Shown here: one piece after another, positions 15,984-25,700 of the stretch
How positions within the stretch are numbered: the first letter of the stretch is position 1
How the letters are laid out: every line of letters starts with the position of its first letter
Assembly (NCBI RefSeq): GCF_030811455.1
Contig: NZ_JAUSQU010000001.1
Location: 4,154,001-4,218,000 of the forward strand
Source of the DNA: Streptosporangium lutulentum
GTDB taxonomy: Bacteria; Actinomycetota; Actinomycetes; Streptosporangiales; Streptosporangiaceae
DNA length: 64,000 nt
Direction: 5' to 3'
Notes under the pieces: generated by a model
Seen by the model: only the letters and a program-made list of their open reading frames with translations
The model's database searches: none
Told to the model about the DNA's origin: nothing
Made by a program: the position numbers and the translations under genes

Positions 15984-16211
15984 TCAGAGCCGGCCGGGAC
16001 TCCGAGCTCGCCGGACGGCCTCGACGCGGTCGCGCGCACGGGTCTTCCGGACGGCCGGGGAAAGGTCGTCGCGGACCGCCCCCTCCGACAGGTGAAGGCG
16101 CCCGGCGACGTCGGTGATGCCGTCGCCTCCGGGCGTCTCCACGTCGAGCGGCACGATGTCCGGCCGGGCCCTGAGCGCCACGGTGAGCGCCTCGGGACCC
16201 GTGTCGGCCAC
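15984..16211 (-). pseudogene. Relic of a NarL/FixJ-type response regulator
   Basis: A 75-codon frame joins two parts of a LuxR-type response regulator: a receiver piece (ALRARPDIVPLDVETPGGDGI, with the phospho-acceptor Asp region) and the end of an output domain (AGRLHLSEGAVRDDLSPAV, then RKTRARDRVEAVRRA). In the family these are separated by roughly 100 residues, so most of the receiver and the first half of the HTH are missing. DDL in place of the usual NYL also suggests drift. I call it a deleted, decayed gene. No sensor kinase gene is nearby. Confidence 0.65.
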
Positions 16212-16434
16212 CCACCACCTAATTGTCGGGTTCCAGGCCGAGCGGCGAGGTCAGAGCTCCCGGGCCATCGCCTGGCCCTTCACCGGGAGCACCCGGATCA
16301 CGCCGTACCTCCGCGGCCGCCGGGACCGTGCCCCTGAGGGCGAAGCCGTTCTCGCCCAGCCCGCGCGAAGGCGCGGGACCACGAGGGCCCCGCGCCGGTT
16401 CGCGCTCAGCGGAAGTCAGCCGGAAAAGGTGCCG
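16212..16434. other. Non-coding remnant downstream of the RHS gene
   Basis: No intact gene is seen. Short frames on the minus strand, such as one ending VIRVLPVKGQAMAREL, look like fragments of a lost gene but I cannot name it. An immunity gene would be expected at this place after a polymorphic toxin, and none is recognisable. Confidence 0.4.
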
Positions 16435-19400
16435 TCAGCCTATTCCGCCAAGCCCGGTGTCGAACAGATCGATGACGTTGTCCATGATCTTCTGGCTCCG
16501 GGCGCCCAGTTCCGCGGCTGCTCCTCTCCTGGTGTACTGCTCGACCGGTTCCTCCCTGAAGCCCTGCCTCTCACCCTGGCCGGAGCCGTTGGGCCGCGTG
16601 AGATTCGACGGTGGCCGCCCCTGCGGGTACATCCGGCCGTTGCCGTAGATCGTGTAGGACTGGGTCGGCTGGGCGGTGCCGTCGTTGCGGTAGACCTGGC
16701 TCGGCCGCGCCTGCGCCGGCTGCCGGTTCGCCTTGGGCGGCGCCTGCCGGTGCGTCGCCCTGTGACTGGTCGGGCGCCGCGCCGGGGTCGAGCGCGCGTC
16801 CCGGACCCCCCTGGGGAGTACGCCGGCCCGCTGGTTGCGCCGCTGGGACGCCATCGACATCCGCCTCAGGGCCGCCCCCTCACGAGCCGCCTTACGCAAC
16901 TGCCTGCGGAGCGCCGGCGCGGCCCGTCGCCTCGCCGCGGCCTCCCGCGCCTTCCTGATCTTCTCGTCCGCCTTCTTCCTGGCCGCCACCAGCCGCTTCC
17001 TCTTCTCCGCGGCCTTTCGCCGCTTCGCCGCCGCCTCCAGCGCCTTCCTCCTGGCCTCCTCCTGCTTCTTCTTGAGCTCCGCCTGCGCCTTCTTCCTGGC
17101 CGCCTCCCTGGCCCGGCGGAGCGCTTTCTGCCTGATGGCGCGCTGGGCCGCCTTCTTGGCGAGGTAGCGGCTTCCGACCCGGACGCCGACGATGACCACG
17201 ACCCAGACCCACTGCCCGTCGGGGTCGCTCATGCTGACGGGACTGTTGTTGGCGTAGGCGTAGGCGTTGAGCTGCTGCGGGTCCACGTCGTCGATGATCG
17301 GGTCCGCCGACAGGAAGCGGCCGTTTCTGGGGTCGTACTCGCGGGCGCCGAGGTGGACGAGCCCGGTCGTCGCGTCCTTCGTGCCGCCGACGAATCCGCG
17401 TTGCCCCGGCCACCACGACGGCGGTGAGCCCCGGTCCTCACCGAAGGGGGTCATCCTCCGTACGGCCAGCTGGCCGTTCCCGGCGTTCACCGCGGCCTGC
17501 GCGGTGCCCTGGTGGTCGCCGGCCAGGAAGTAGACCTGGTTGTCCGGCGTGCGTACCGCGATGGCCTGGTCGTTGACGGTGTAGTAGCGGGTCTGCTCGA
17601 CGGCGTCCTTGGCGTAGTCGAAGCGCAGCTCCATGTCGTCGATGTAGAGCGTGGCGTCGGCCGGAGTCTTGCGGATCAGCCGGTCACCCTCCGCGTCGTA
17701 CACGAACGACGTCGTCTTGCCCGCCTCCGTGACCGACTCCAGGTTGCCCTCGGAGTCCCAGACCAGGGCCTGGTCCGCGGCGGCGACCTTGCGTCTGGTG
17801 GTGTTGCCCGAGGCGTCGTACTCGAAGAGGTCCGCGCCGACGCTCTGCAGCGCGTGCGGCTGCTTGCCGCCCGGTTGCGGGTAGGTGTAGGAACGGACCG
17901 TCTCGCTCGCACCGCCCCAGGCGTGCTTGGTCTCCTTGGTCCGGTTGCCGGTGGAGTCGTAGGCGTAGCTGACCGCGTACGGGGCCACGCCGCCGATCTT
18001 GCCGGACTGCGGGGTGCCGCCGGCGCAGTCGTCGGTGGCCGTCCACGCCGAGGTCAGGCGGCGCAGATGGTCGTAGTCGAAGCACTGCGTGTCCTGGCCG
18101 CCGGCCCTGTCGGCGATCTTGGTGATGTTGCCGACGGCGTCGTAGGTGTAGTTGAGGTCGAGGTCGGTCGCGGTCGCGCCCTCCCTGTCCAGCCGCGTGC
18201 TGCTCAGCCTGCGGGTGGCCTCGTCGTGGGTGTAGGTGAGCCAGGTCTTCTTGCCTCCCGTGCCCAGCTCGTACTGCAGGGTCTCGCCCAGCTTGGAGTA
18301 GCGGGCCGCGGTCACGTACGACGACAGGCCGGTGACCTTCGTCGGCTGGTTCAGCTCGTCGTAGCTGTAGACGACCGACTCCTCCTCCAGCCCTCCGGCG
18401 GCCGGGAAGCTGACGGACTGGACCTGGTCGTCGATCGTGTAGCGGGTGTTGAGCACGTACGAGCCGGCCAGCCTGCCCTCCCGCGCGGGGATGGTGACGG
18501 TCTCGCGCAGCGGGCGATAGTCGGCGTCGATGGCGTTCATCTCGGCCTTGTACGCCTGCCCGCCCACATACCGGATGCTGGCGTTCATATGACCCTTGGC
18601 CAGGGCGTCGTACTTCCACTCGGCGAGCAGCGGGCCGGTCGCGGAGTTCTCGCGCATCTCCTTCTTACGGCCCAGCTCGTCGTAGACGTACCACAGGGTC
18701 CTGCCGCGGGCGTCGGTGGTGCTGACGATCTCGTCGGCGTCGTTGTACGTCATCGTCGTGACGCCCTTGTCGGGATCCTCGGTTCTGATCTCCCGGCCGC
18801 GCATGTCGTAGTGGTGGCGCCACACGTTGCCCGCCGAGTCGGTCACCGTGGACAGCCGTCCCGCTTGGTCGTAGGCGTACTTCGTCGACTCGTACTCGCC
18901 GGTCGGGGTCGCCCCCCTGTACTGGCGCAGCTCGATCAGGCGGTCCTCGGCGTCACCGATGCGGGTGGTCGCCGTCTCGCCGGCCGGCGGCGTCAGGTGG
19001 ACCCTGTCGCCCTCCTGCCTGCTCGTGACCCGGTACTTCTCCACGCCCTTCGCCTTGAGGACCTGGGCGTTGACGTCGCCCACGCCGTCGAAGAGGGACA
19101 CGACCTGCGTGGGCACGTCGGTGTCGGCCACCGCCAGGAGGTCGGTGGAGGGCGCCCCGGTGGCGAAGTAGCCGGGGTTGGCCTTGGACGGCTCGCCCTG
19201 GGAGTTGTAGAAGGTGTCGGTGATCGTCCGGCCGTCACGCAGCGCGGGATCCTGCGTCTGCTCGTCCCTGGGCGCGGGTTCCTGGGTCTGGCGCTCGCGC
19301 ATCAGGCCGTCGTACAGCTCGTGGCTGCTGGTGTAGGCGCCGTCCGCGCGCAGCGTCTTCGTGGTGACGATGCTGGGGCCGTCGCCGCGCATCACGTAGG

Positions 19401-22400
19401 AGAACTCGGTGCTGGGCGACTGTCCGGCCGCCTTGCTGCGGGTGGGCTGCCAGACCTTGATCAGGCGGCCGAGCGCGTCGTACTCCATGTCGACGCGGCG
19501 GTTGTTCGCGTCGATCTCGACGACGGGTTCGTCCCAGGCCGGTTCGAGCAGGATGCGTTCGACGTGGCCGAGCTGGTTGACCTCCTTGATCTCGGTCGCG
19601 GGGGCGCCCGCGGCCGGGGTGTAGGTGGTGGTGGACGTGGTGCCGACGGAGTCGGTCTCGGTGAGCTCGCGGCCGTAGGCGTCGTAGGTGTAGGCGCTGT
19701 CGGTGATCGTCGTGCCGTCCCCGGAGACGAGCTGCTGGACAGCGGTCACGTCGCCCTTGCTCGGGGCCTGGCCGTACGCCTTGCCGTCGTAGTGGACCTT
19801 CTCGTCGGAGAGCACCTCACCCGCGGCCAGCGTGGACACGCCGGTGCCGCAGCTCGCGGCGACCTTCTGGATCCTGCTCGTGTAGTCGAGCATCCAGCTC
19901 GTGTCGTTGCGGGCGTAGGTGTAGCGGGTGCACCGGTCGTCGTCGGCCGTGGCCAGGTCGCCCTTCTCCTCCACCTGGGTGAGCAGGCCCTGGGCGTCGT
20001 ACACGCGCTCCTCGCCGGTCCGCCGCCACTTGTCGCCGGGCAGCGCGCTGCGGGTGACCATGGACTTGGCCTCGACGATGTGCGCGGCCTTGGTGACGCC
20101 GCCCTGCGTGGACTCCGCGGTCTTCAGCGACCACGGCTGCTCGACGGTCGCCTTCAACACGGCCCCGCCGTCGCCGTCGTACAGGATCTCCTCGCGCTCC
20201 AGGCCGGAGTACTGGTCGAGGTCGTCCAGCTTGACGCCCTCGGAGTCGGTGACCTGCGCGGTGCGCTTGGAGCCGTCGGCCTGCCTGTCGCCGTGCATAC
20301 CGCGGAAGTACCGGAACTCCGTGAGCGTGCGCTTGGTGTCCTGGCCGTCGCCCTCGCGCACCCGCACCCGGCCGAACCCGCGGAAGTCCGCCCACGTGCG
20401 GTGCTCGGGCTTGACGAGGATGTTGTCGGCGTAGTGCCAGGCGGCGCCGTCGAGGTACTCGTAGTCGGTGACGACGTTCGGCGAGCCCGCGACCCGGTCC
20501 ACCTCGGACGTCTGCGCGACCACGTACTTGTGGAACCAGTCGACGACCTCCGCCTCGTTCGGCGGCGACCAGCGCTGCGGGAAGCAGCGCTTGGTGTTCT
20601 TGTCGGCGGCCGGGAGCTCGCCCGGCCTGCACTCGGCGGGCGCGTAGTTGACGCGCAGCTCGCCCCCGGTCTCGTTGTTCACGGCCTGCACGCGCCACTT
20701 GACCAGAGGCGCGCGGCCCTCGTTCGCGTCCACCCGGTTGGGGAGTTGCACACCGGCGAACGTGATCTTAGGAAGGGTGATCGTGCCGCCCACGTGACCG
20801 GTCTGCTGGATCGAGGCCAGCCACAGCGACGGGCTCAGGCCGTCACCCGTGGCGGGGAACTGGTGCGTCAGCGTCCAGGAGTCCACCGCGCAGTACTGCG
20901 CGCCCGCGCACTTGGCGGTGTCGGTGTTGAGGATCTGCGTGCTGACCTTGGTCAGCCTCTTGCGGCTGAAGAACGTCGGCGACAGGCGGTCGACGCACTT
21001 CACGCCGGCGTTGCAGATCTGGTCGAACGGGACGTCCGGCCAGCTGCCGGCGGTCTCCTTCTTGAGCTGGTCGACGGCGCAGGTGATCGTGCCGCTGGGC
21101 AGGCAGCGCTCGGCCACGTCGAAGACGACGCGGGCGGCGGGGGCCTTGGTGAACAGCTCGCCCTTGAGGTAACCGTAGTCGATGCGGGTCAGGTAACCGC
21201 CGCGGTCGTACACGGTGCCCAGCTCGGGCTTGCCGCGGCCGTAGTAGTTCTTCTCCTGGGCGTACCAGTACGTGGTGGCGTTGCCGTGGGTGTCCACCGC
21301 GTAGTCGAGGTTCCACCGGTAGGCCTGCTGGCACCAGGCGTTGGCCGGGGTGCCGCTGTAGCAGGGCTCGCCGCTGTTGTTGCCGAACACCGGCACGGTA
21401 AGCACCGACTTCGTCTCCGGCTTGCCGGTGACCCAGCCGGGCAGGCGGTTCAGGCCGAAGGTGTGCTGGGAGCCGTCGGCGGTGGTGACGCGCCAGTACT
21501 CGCCGTTGTTGTCGCCGTTCGTCGCCCCGGTCAGGTACTCGATCCGGGTGCCGTCGTCGCGCTTGGGCCGCCACTGCTTGGAGGTGGCGTCCTTGATCAG
21601 CTCGACGGCGGAGTCGCCGAGCGACAGGGTGACGTTCTCCCCGTCCCAGCACAGGTCGCCGGTCTTCTTGCCGTCGATCATGCAGGACTTGTAGCGGCGC
21701 TCGATGTAGCCGCTGGGGTTCAGCTCGAAGCCCTCACCGGCCCAGGACGGCTGGTTGTTGGTGGAGGCGGTGCGGCCGTCCACGCTCTGGGAGGAGTAGC
21801 CGAGCGACAGCTCCGGTTCCTCCCCGCCCAGCGCGGGGGGCGTGCGCAGGCCGTAGCCCCAGTTGAAGTCCCCCGACTGGGTGCCGATGCTCCAGTCGGC
21901 CGAGGGAGCCAGGGAGGTGGCGCCGTGGTCGCCGGTCGAGCCCGACGCGGCGGCGGTCACGGCGTACAGGCCGATCGTCGCGACCTCGGCGGTCAGCGTG
22001 CCCGTCTTCGTGTCGTTCTCGCTCTTGACGGGCCGGGGCTGGGCGCAGTCGGCCGCCTTGGCGTCGAGCGCGCACTCTTCCAGCTCGACGACCTGGAGCC
22101 GGGCTCCGTAGTCGCCGCCGTAGGCGTGGCGGAAACCGGAGTAGTCGATCGCCAGCCGGGTCTTCGCGGCCGATTTGGCCGCGGCGACGCCCTGGCCAGG
22201 GGAGACGCGCATCGTCAGACCGAGCCGGCCGGTCGAGGCGCTGTCGAGGAGTTCGACCTTCACCGGGTCGGCTGCGGCATCGGCGGCCTTGGCGGCCTTG
22301 GAGGACGTCTTCTCCGGAGGGGCGAGCTTCACCGGGAAGCCGGCCGCCAGGGTCCTGGCCGCGGTGCCGCCCAGCTCGGCCGTCCGGGGTGCGGGCCAGG

Positions 22401-22728
22401 TGACCGCCGGTGGCGCCTTCCACGCCTGTTTCTGCACCGGATCGGTCATCGGCGGCAGGACCGGGACCCTCACCCCCTTGACCGGCGTCTCCTTCTGCAC
22501 CGACGGGGCGGTGCGGGGCTCGGCCTGGGCGGGCATGGCGTACGCCAGGGGCATGACGAGGACGATCGAGAAGACGGTCGCCAGCCGGCGGGGCCAGGGA
22601 GACTCGGGCCTGGGCGTCTGGAAACGATTCCAGGAGGGGTCCGGAACGTCAAGTTCGGGACGTTCGTGGCGTTGCTGTAAACGATTCCAGCGGGATTCGG
22701 GCAGGTCCAACTCATCCGGCAGATCCAT
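16435..22728 (-). CDS. RHS-repeat protein with novel basic C-terminus (polymorphic-toxin-like)
   Basis: A 2097-residue protein. Residues 1-48 are a charged stretch with two copies of an ELDxPxxxWNRxQ motif; a hydrophobic segment (ATVFSIVLVMPLAYAMPAQA, about 50-69) follows as a signal or anchor. After about residue 900 come many RHS/YD repeats (YDAYGRELTETDS, YDAVGNITKIAD). The RHS-associated core ends with RFLSADPIIDD, NAYAYANNSPVSMSDPDG at residue 1838. The last 259 residues hold a short membrane-like helix (WVWVVVIVGVRVGSRYLA), about 100 residues of Lys/Arg/Ala-rich helix, then a Pro/Gln/Arg-rich tail ending IMDNVIDLFDTGLGGIG. I recognise no toxin domain. Codon 17 is TTA. GGGAG precedes ATG 22728. 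It follows the DNRLRE/LamG gene by 55 bp. Confidence 0.85.
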   Translation of the reverse strand: MDLPDELDLPESRWNRLQQRHERPELDVPDPSWNRFQTPRPESPWPRRLATVFSIVLVMPLAYAMPAQAEPRTAPSVQKETPVKGVRVPVLPPMTDPVQKQAWKAPPAVTWPAPRTAELGGTAARTLAAGFPVKLAPPEKTSSKAAKAADAAADPVKVELLDSASTGRLGLTMRVSPGQGVAAAKSAAKTRLAIDYSGFRHAYGGDYGARLQVVELEECALDAKAADCAQPRPVKSENDTKTGTLTAEVATIGLYAVTAAASGSTGDHGATSLAPSADWSIGTQSGDFNWGYGLRTPPALGGEEPELSLGYSSQSVDGRTASTNNQPSWAGEGFELNPSGYIERRYKSCMIDGKKTGDLCWDGENVTLSLGDSAVELIKDATSKQWRPKRDDGTRIEYLTGATNGDNNGEYWRVTTADGSQHTFGLNRLPGWVTGKPETKSVLTVPVFGNNSGEPCYSGTPANAWCQQAYRWNLDYAVDTHGNATTYWYAQEKNYYGRGKPELGTVYDRGGYLTRIDYGYLKGELFTKAPAARVVFDVAERCLPSGTITCAVDQLKKETAGSWPDVPFDQICNAGVKCVDRLSPTFFSRKRLTKVSTQILNTDTAKCAGAQYCAVDSWTLTHQFPATGDGLSPSLWLASIQQTGHVGGTITLPKITFAGVQLPNRVDANEGRAPLVKWRVQAVNNETGGELRVNYAPAECRPGELPAADKNTKRCFPQRWSPPNEAEVVDWFHKYVVAQTSEVDRVAGSPNVVTDYEYLDGAAWHYADNILVKPEHRTWADFRGFGRVRVREGDGQDTKRTLTEFRYFRGMHGDRQADGSKRTAQVTDSEGVKLDDLDQYSGLEREEILYDGDGGAVLKATVEQPWSLKTAESTQGGVTKAAHIVEAKSMVTRSALPGDKWRRTGEERVYDAQGLLTQVEEKGDLATADDDRCTRYTYARNDTSWMLDYTSRIQKVAASCGTGVSTLAAGEVLSDEKVHYDGKAYGQAPSKGDVTAVQQLVSGDGTTITDSAYTYDAYGRELTETDSVGTTSTTTYTPAAGAPATEIKEVNQLGHVERILLEPAWDEPVVEIDANNRRVDMEYDALGRLIKVWQPTRSKAAGQSPSTEFSYVMRGDGPSIVTTKTLRADGAYTSSHELYDGLMRERQTQEPAPRDEQTQDPALRDGRTITDTFYNSQGEPSKANPGYFATGAPSTDLLAVADTDVPTQVVSLFDGVGDVNAQVLKAKGVEKYRVTSRQEGDRVHLTPPAGETATTRIGDAEDRLIELRQYRGATPTGEYESTKYAYDQAGRLSTVTDSAGNVWRHHYDMRGREIRTEDPDKGVTTMTYNDADEIVSTTDARGRTLWYVYDELGRKKEMRENSATGPLLAEWKYDALAKGHMNASIRYVGGQAYKAEMNAIDADYRPLRETVTIPAREGRLAGSYVLNTRYTIDDQVQSVSFPAAGGLEEESVVYSYDELNQPTKVTGLSSYVTAARYSKLGETLQYELGTGGKKTWLTYTHDEATRRLSSTRLDREGATATDLDLNYTYDAVGNITKIADRAGGQDTQCFDYDHLRRLTSAWTATDDCAGGTPQSGKIGGVAPYAVSYAYDSTGNRTKETKHAWGGASETVRSYTYPQPGGKQPHALQSVGADLFEYDASGNTTRRKVAAADQALVWDSEGNLESVTEAGKTTSFVYDAEGDRLIRKTPADATLYIDDMELRFDYAKDAVEQTRYYTVNDQAIAVRTPDNQVYFLAGDHQGTAQAAVNAGNGQLAVRRMTPFGEDRGSPPSWWPGQRGFVGGTKDATTGLVHLGAREYDPRNGRFLSADPIIDDVDPQQLNAYAYANNSPVSMSDPDGQWVWVVVIVGVRVGSRYLAKKAAQRAIRQKALRRAREAARKKAQAELKKKQEEARRKALEAAAKRRKAAEKRKRLVAARKKADEKIRKAREAAARRRAAPALRRQLRKAAREGAALRRMSMASQRRNQRAGVLPRGVRDARSTPARRPTSHRATHRQAPPKANRQPAQARPSQVYRNDGTAQPTQSYTIYGNGRMYPQGRPPSNLTRPNGSGQGERQGFREEPVEQYTRRGAAAELGARSQKIMDNVIDLFDTGLGGIG

Positions 22729-22783
22729 GAACTCTCCCAGTCGGGGGGTGCTGGTCAGAGGGGACTTACTGGGTGGCCAGGGG

Positions 22784-25700
22784 TTACTGGGCGGCCAGCT
22801 GAGCGATCTGCTCGGCCTTCAGCACGCCGTCATAGACACGGATGTCATCCACGGTCCCCGGCCAGTAACCGGTGAAGACACCCGCGGTCTTGCTCCGGCC
22901 CACCTGCAGCGGGCCGGTGGCGTTCCACGTGCTCGTATGGTTGGTGACGGTGGTGGTGGACAGCTGGCCGTTGACGTACACGCGGAGCTGGCCGGCCAGC
23001 GGGTCGTACACGCCCGCCACGTGTGTCCACTCCAGCGGGGCGGGAATGGCGTCGGAGCGGGTGCGGACGAGGGCGGCGGTGTCGGTGTCGGCGGCGGCCA
23101 TGCCGAGGGCCCACCGCCCCTTTTCCTTGTCGTAGCCGAGCTGGAAGCCGGCGGCGCGGCTGCCCGTCTGGGCCACGGCGGCGGTGTCGCCGGTGGGCAG
23201 GTAGTCGAGCTGGGTCCAGGCGGAGACGGTGAAGCCCGACCTGGTGTTGACGGCCGGCACGGCGGTCTGGGCGTGACCACCGGCCCCGTCGAGCGCGAGC
23301 GCGCCGTCCAGCCAGCCCGAGGTCCACGAGGCGCCGCCGGCCAGCGTCGCCGCCGTCGCCCTGCCCGAGGAGTCGGCGGCGGACACTCCGGACTCCTCGT
23401 CCAGCCGCCAGTGCCCGACCAGCGTGGCCGCGCTGTTCACCAGGTCGGCGACCTCGTCGGCGAACATGGCCCGCCCGTAGGCACGAACCTCGTCGATGTC
23501 GCCGGGGAAGAACTCCGTGGCGGCCCCGTTGACCTTTCCTCGTCCGATCGTGAGGGGGCCGGTGGCGTTCCACGGCTGGGTGGTGAAGGCGACCGACGAC
23601 TCCAGCTTGCCGTTGACGTACAGCGAGAGCTGACGGGCCGCCGCGTCGTAGACGCCGGCCAGGTGGGTCCACTCGTTCAGCCTCGGCGCGGCGGAGGAGA
23701 GCGCGCGCACGGTCGTCGCGGCGTCGGCGTCGGAGCCGGTGCGGGTCAGCGCCCAGCGGTCGTCGGCCTTGGAGTACTGCAGGGCGAAGGCCCCGGTCCT
23801 GCCGCCCTCCTGGGTGACGGCGGTGGCGGTGGCGCCCGTACCCGTCAGGCGGGCCCAGGCGGTGACGGTGAAGTTGTCTCCCGTGTCGACGACCGGGCCC
23901 GAGGTCTGCGCGTAGGCGTTCGCCAGGCGCAGGCCCGAGCCGGTCTTGCCGCTCGTCCACGTGGCCCCGTACAGGGTGGCGGGGAGGGTTCCGGCGGCGT
24001 CGGCGCCTGCCGTGCCCTGGCCCTCGTCCAGCGGCCAGTGGCCCCTGGGGGCGCTCCCGGCGTTGACGTTGAAGACGTAGGTGCGGATCGGGCCGAGCTG
24101 GCCCGCCCGGTCCTTGCTGCGTACGGACAGTACGTTGGGGCCGTCGTGGCGCGGGGTGAGCCGGATCGTGGCCGTGCCGTCCGCGCCGGGGACGACCTCC
24201 GTCTTGGGCGAGATGTCGAGCCCGTAGACGTACGCGGCGACGTCGGAGATCCCGTTGGGGTCAAACGTGAACGAGCCGGCCAGGCCGACCCCGTCACTCC
24301 AGCCGTTCTCGGCGAACTCGGGGGAGGTCACGACCGGTTCGCTGCCGGGGGCCGTGGCGTCCACGGTGGCCTCGCACCAGGGGCTCCAGGCGCTGTTGGC
24401 CTTGCCGTCCTCGGCGCGGACGCGCCAGCGGATCAGCGCGCCGTCGGAATACAGGCTCTGCGGGATCGTCGCGGAGAAGGCCGTGCCGGTCGAGCCCAGC
24501 GCGGTGAGGTACTCGCCCGTCTTGGTCCCGGCCTCGTTGTACCACTCGAACCGGCCCCTGACCGAGTTGTCGACGTCCTTCAGCTTGGCCCACAGCTTGG
24601 GGGTGGCGGCGCTGATGATCGGCCGGCCGGTGCCCGAGACGCAGGGGCCGCCCGGGTCCGACCACGCGTCGGCGGCCACCGGGTCCGCGGGCAGCGAGTT
24701 GTACTCGATGACCAGGCTCGGGTTGTTCTTGAACTTCTTCCAGGCGTACACGTCGGTCTCGCTCGTGGCCCGGAGGCCGATGGTGACGTTGGGCCACTTC
24801 TTGGCGGCGGCCTCCACGACCTGCGAGGTGACGTCGAACTCGACGCCGCCGGGCAGGCAGGACGGGCCCCAGCCCTTGGCCACGTTCACCGTGGAGAGCA
24901 GCCTGACCCACGTGGGCTGCTTGTTCCAGGTGGTGCTCTTGCTGATGCCGTTGGTCGCCCAGGCCTCGACCTTGCGGGCGCTGCACGAGTACGACCACGT
25001 CTCGTACGTGCGCAGCGTCGCCTTGACGATCTGCTTGCCGTGGATGGTCGCGCCGGTGTTCATCTGGAAGAACGAGCGGTTCTTCTGCGACTCGACGTGG
25101 CCCACCCTGGCGACGTCGCTGGAGTTGAGGTAGTTGGAGTTGGGCCAGTTGCTCCAGACGGCGGTCCACGCGCCCCGGGCGGCCGAGAAGTACGGGTCCA
25201 GATAGATGGGGAACCGGGTCTTCGGGTCCGTCATCAGCTTCCGGTCCGGCCGCAGGCGCAGCTTGCCGCCGGTCAGCTCCACACCCATCCGGGCCTGCCG
25301 GGCCTCGGGCGCGCGGCCTTCCTTGACCGCCTGCGGGCTCGTGGCCCCCTCGGAGTCCCACATCATCGGGGTCGGCGCGACGAAGATCGTGCCGCCGTTG
25401 TCGTCGACCGCCTCCAGATTGCCCGCCTGGTCCGATTTCAGCGACAGGCCGCTGGTCGAGAGCGGGAACGTCAGCTCGGCCAGGGCGCCGCCGGCGGCGG
25501 CGGCCCGCGACTTGACCACCAGGACGTGGGAGAAGCCGTCCACGTCCGCGGTGACCTTGAGGTCCACCCCCGGCATGACCTCGGGGTAGGTGGCGGTGTC
25601 GCCGTTCAGCACCGGCTTCGGCAGCGTGCCCGGCCAGCCCAGCTCCATCACCTTGCCACCGCGCGACATGCGGGCCAGCGGAGCGCCGCCGTTGCCGCTG

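Noticed and set aside
17512-22680. A 1722-codon open frame on the plus strand opposite the RHS gene
   Set aside because: It is a codon-bias shadow: composition rich in Val/Gly/Arg/Leu with no domain, and the minus-strand frame has clear RHS repeats throughout.
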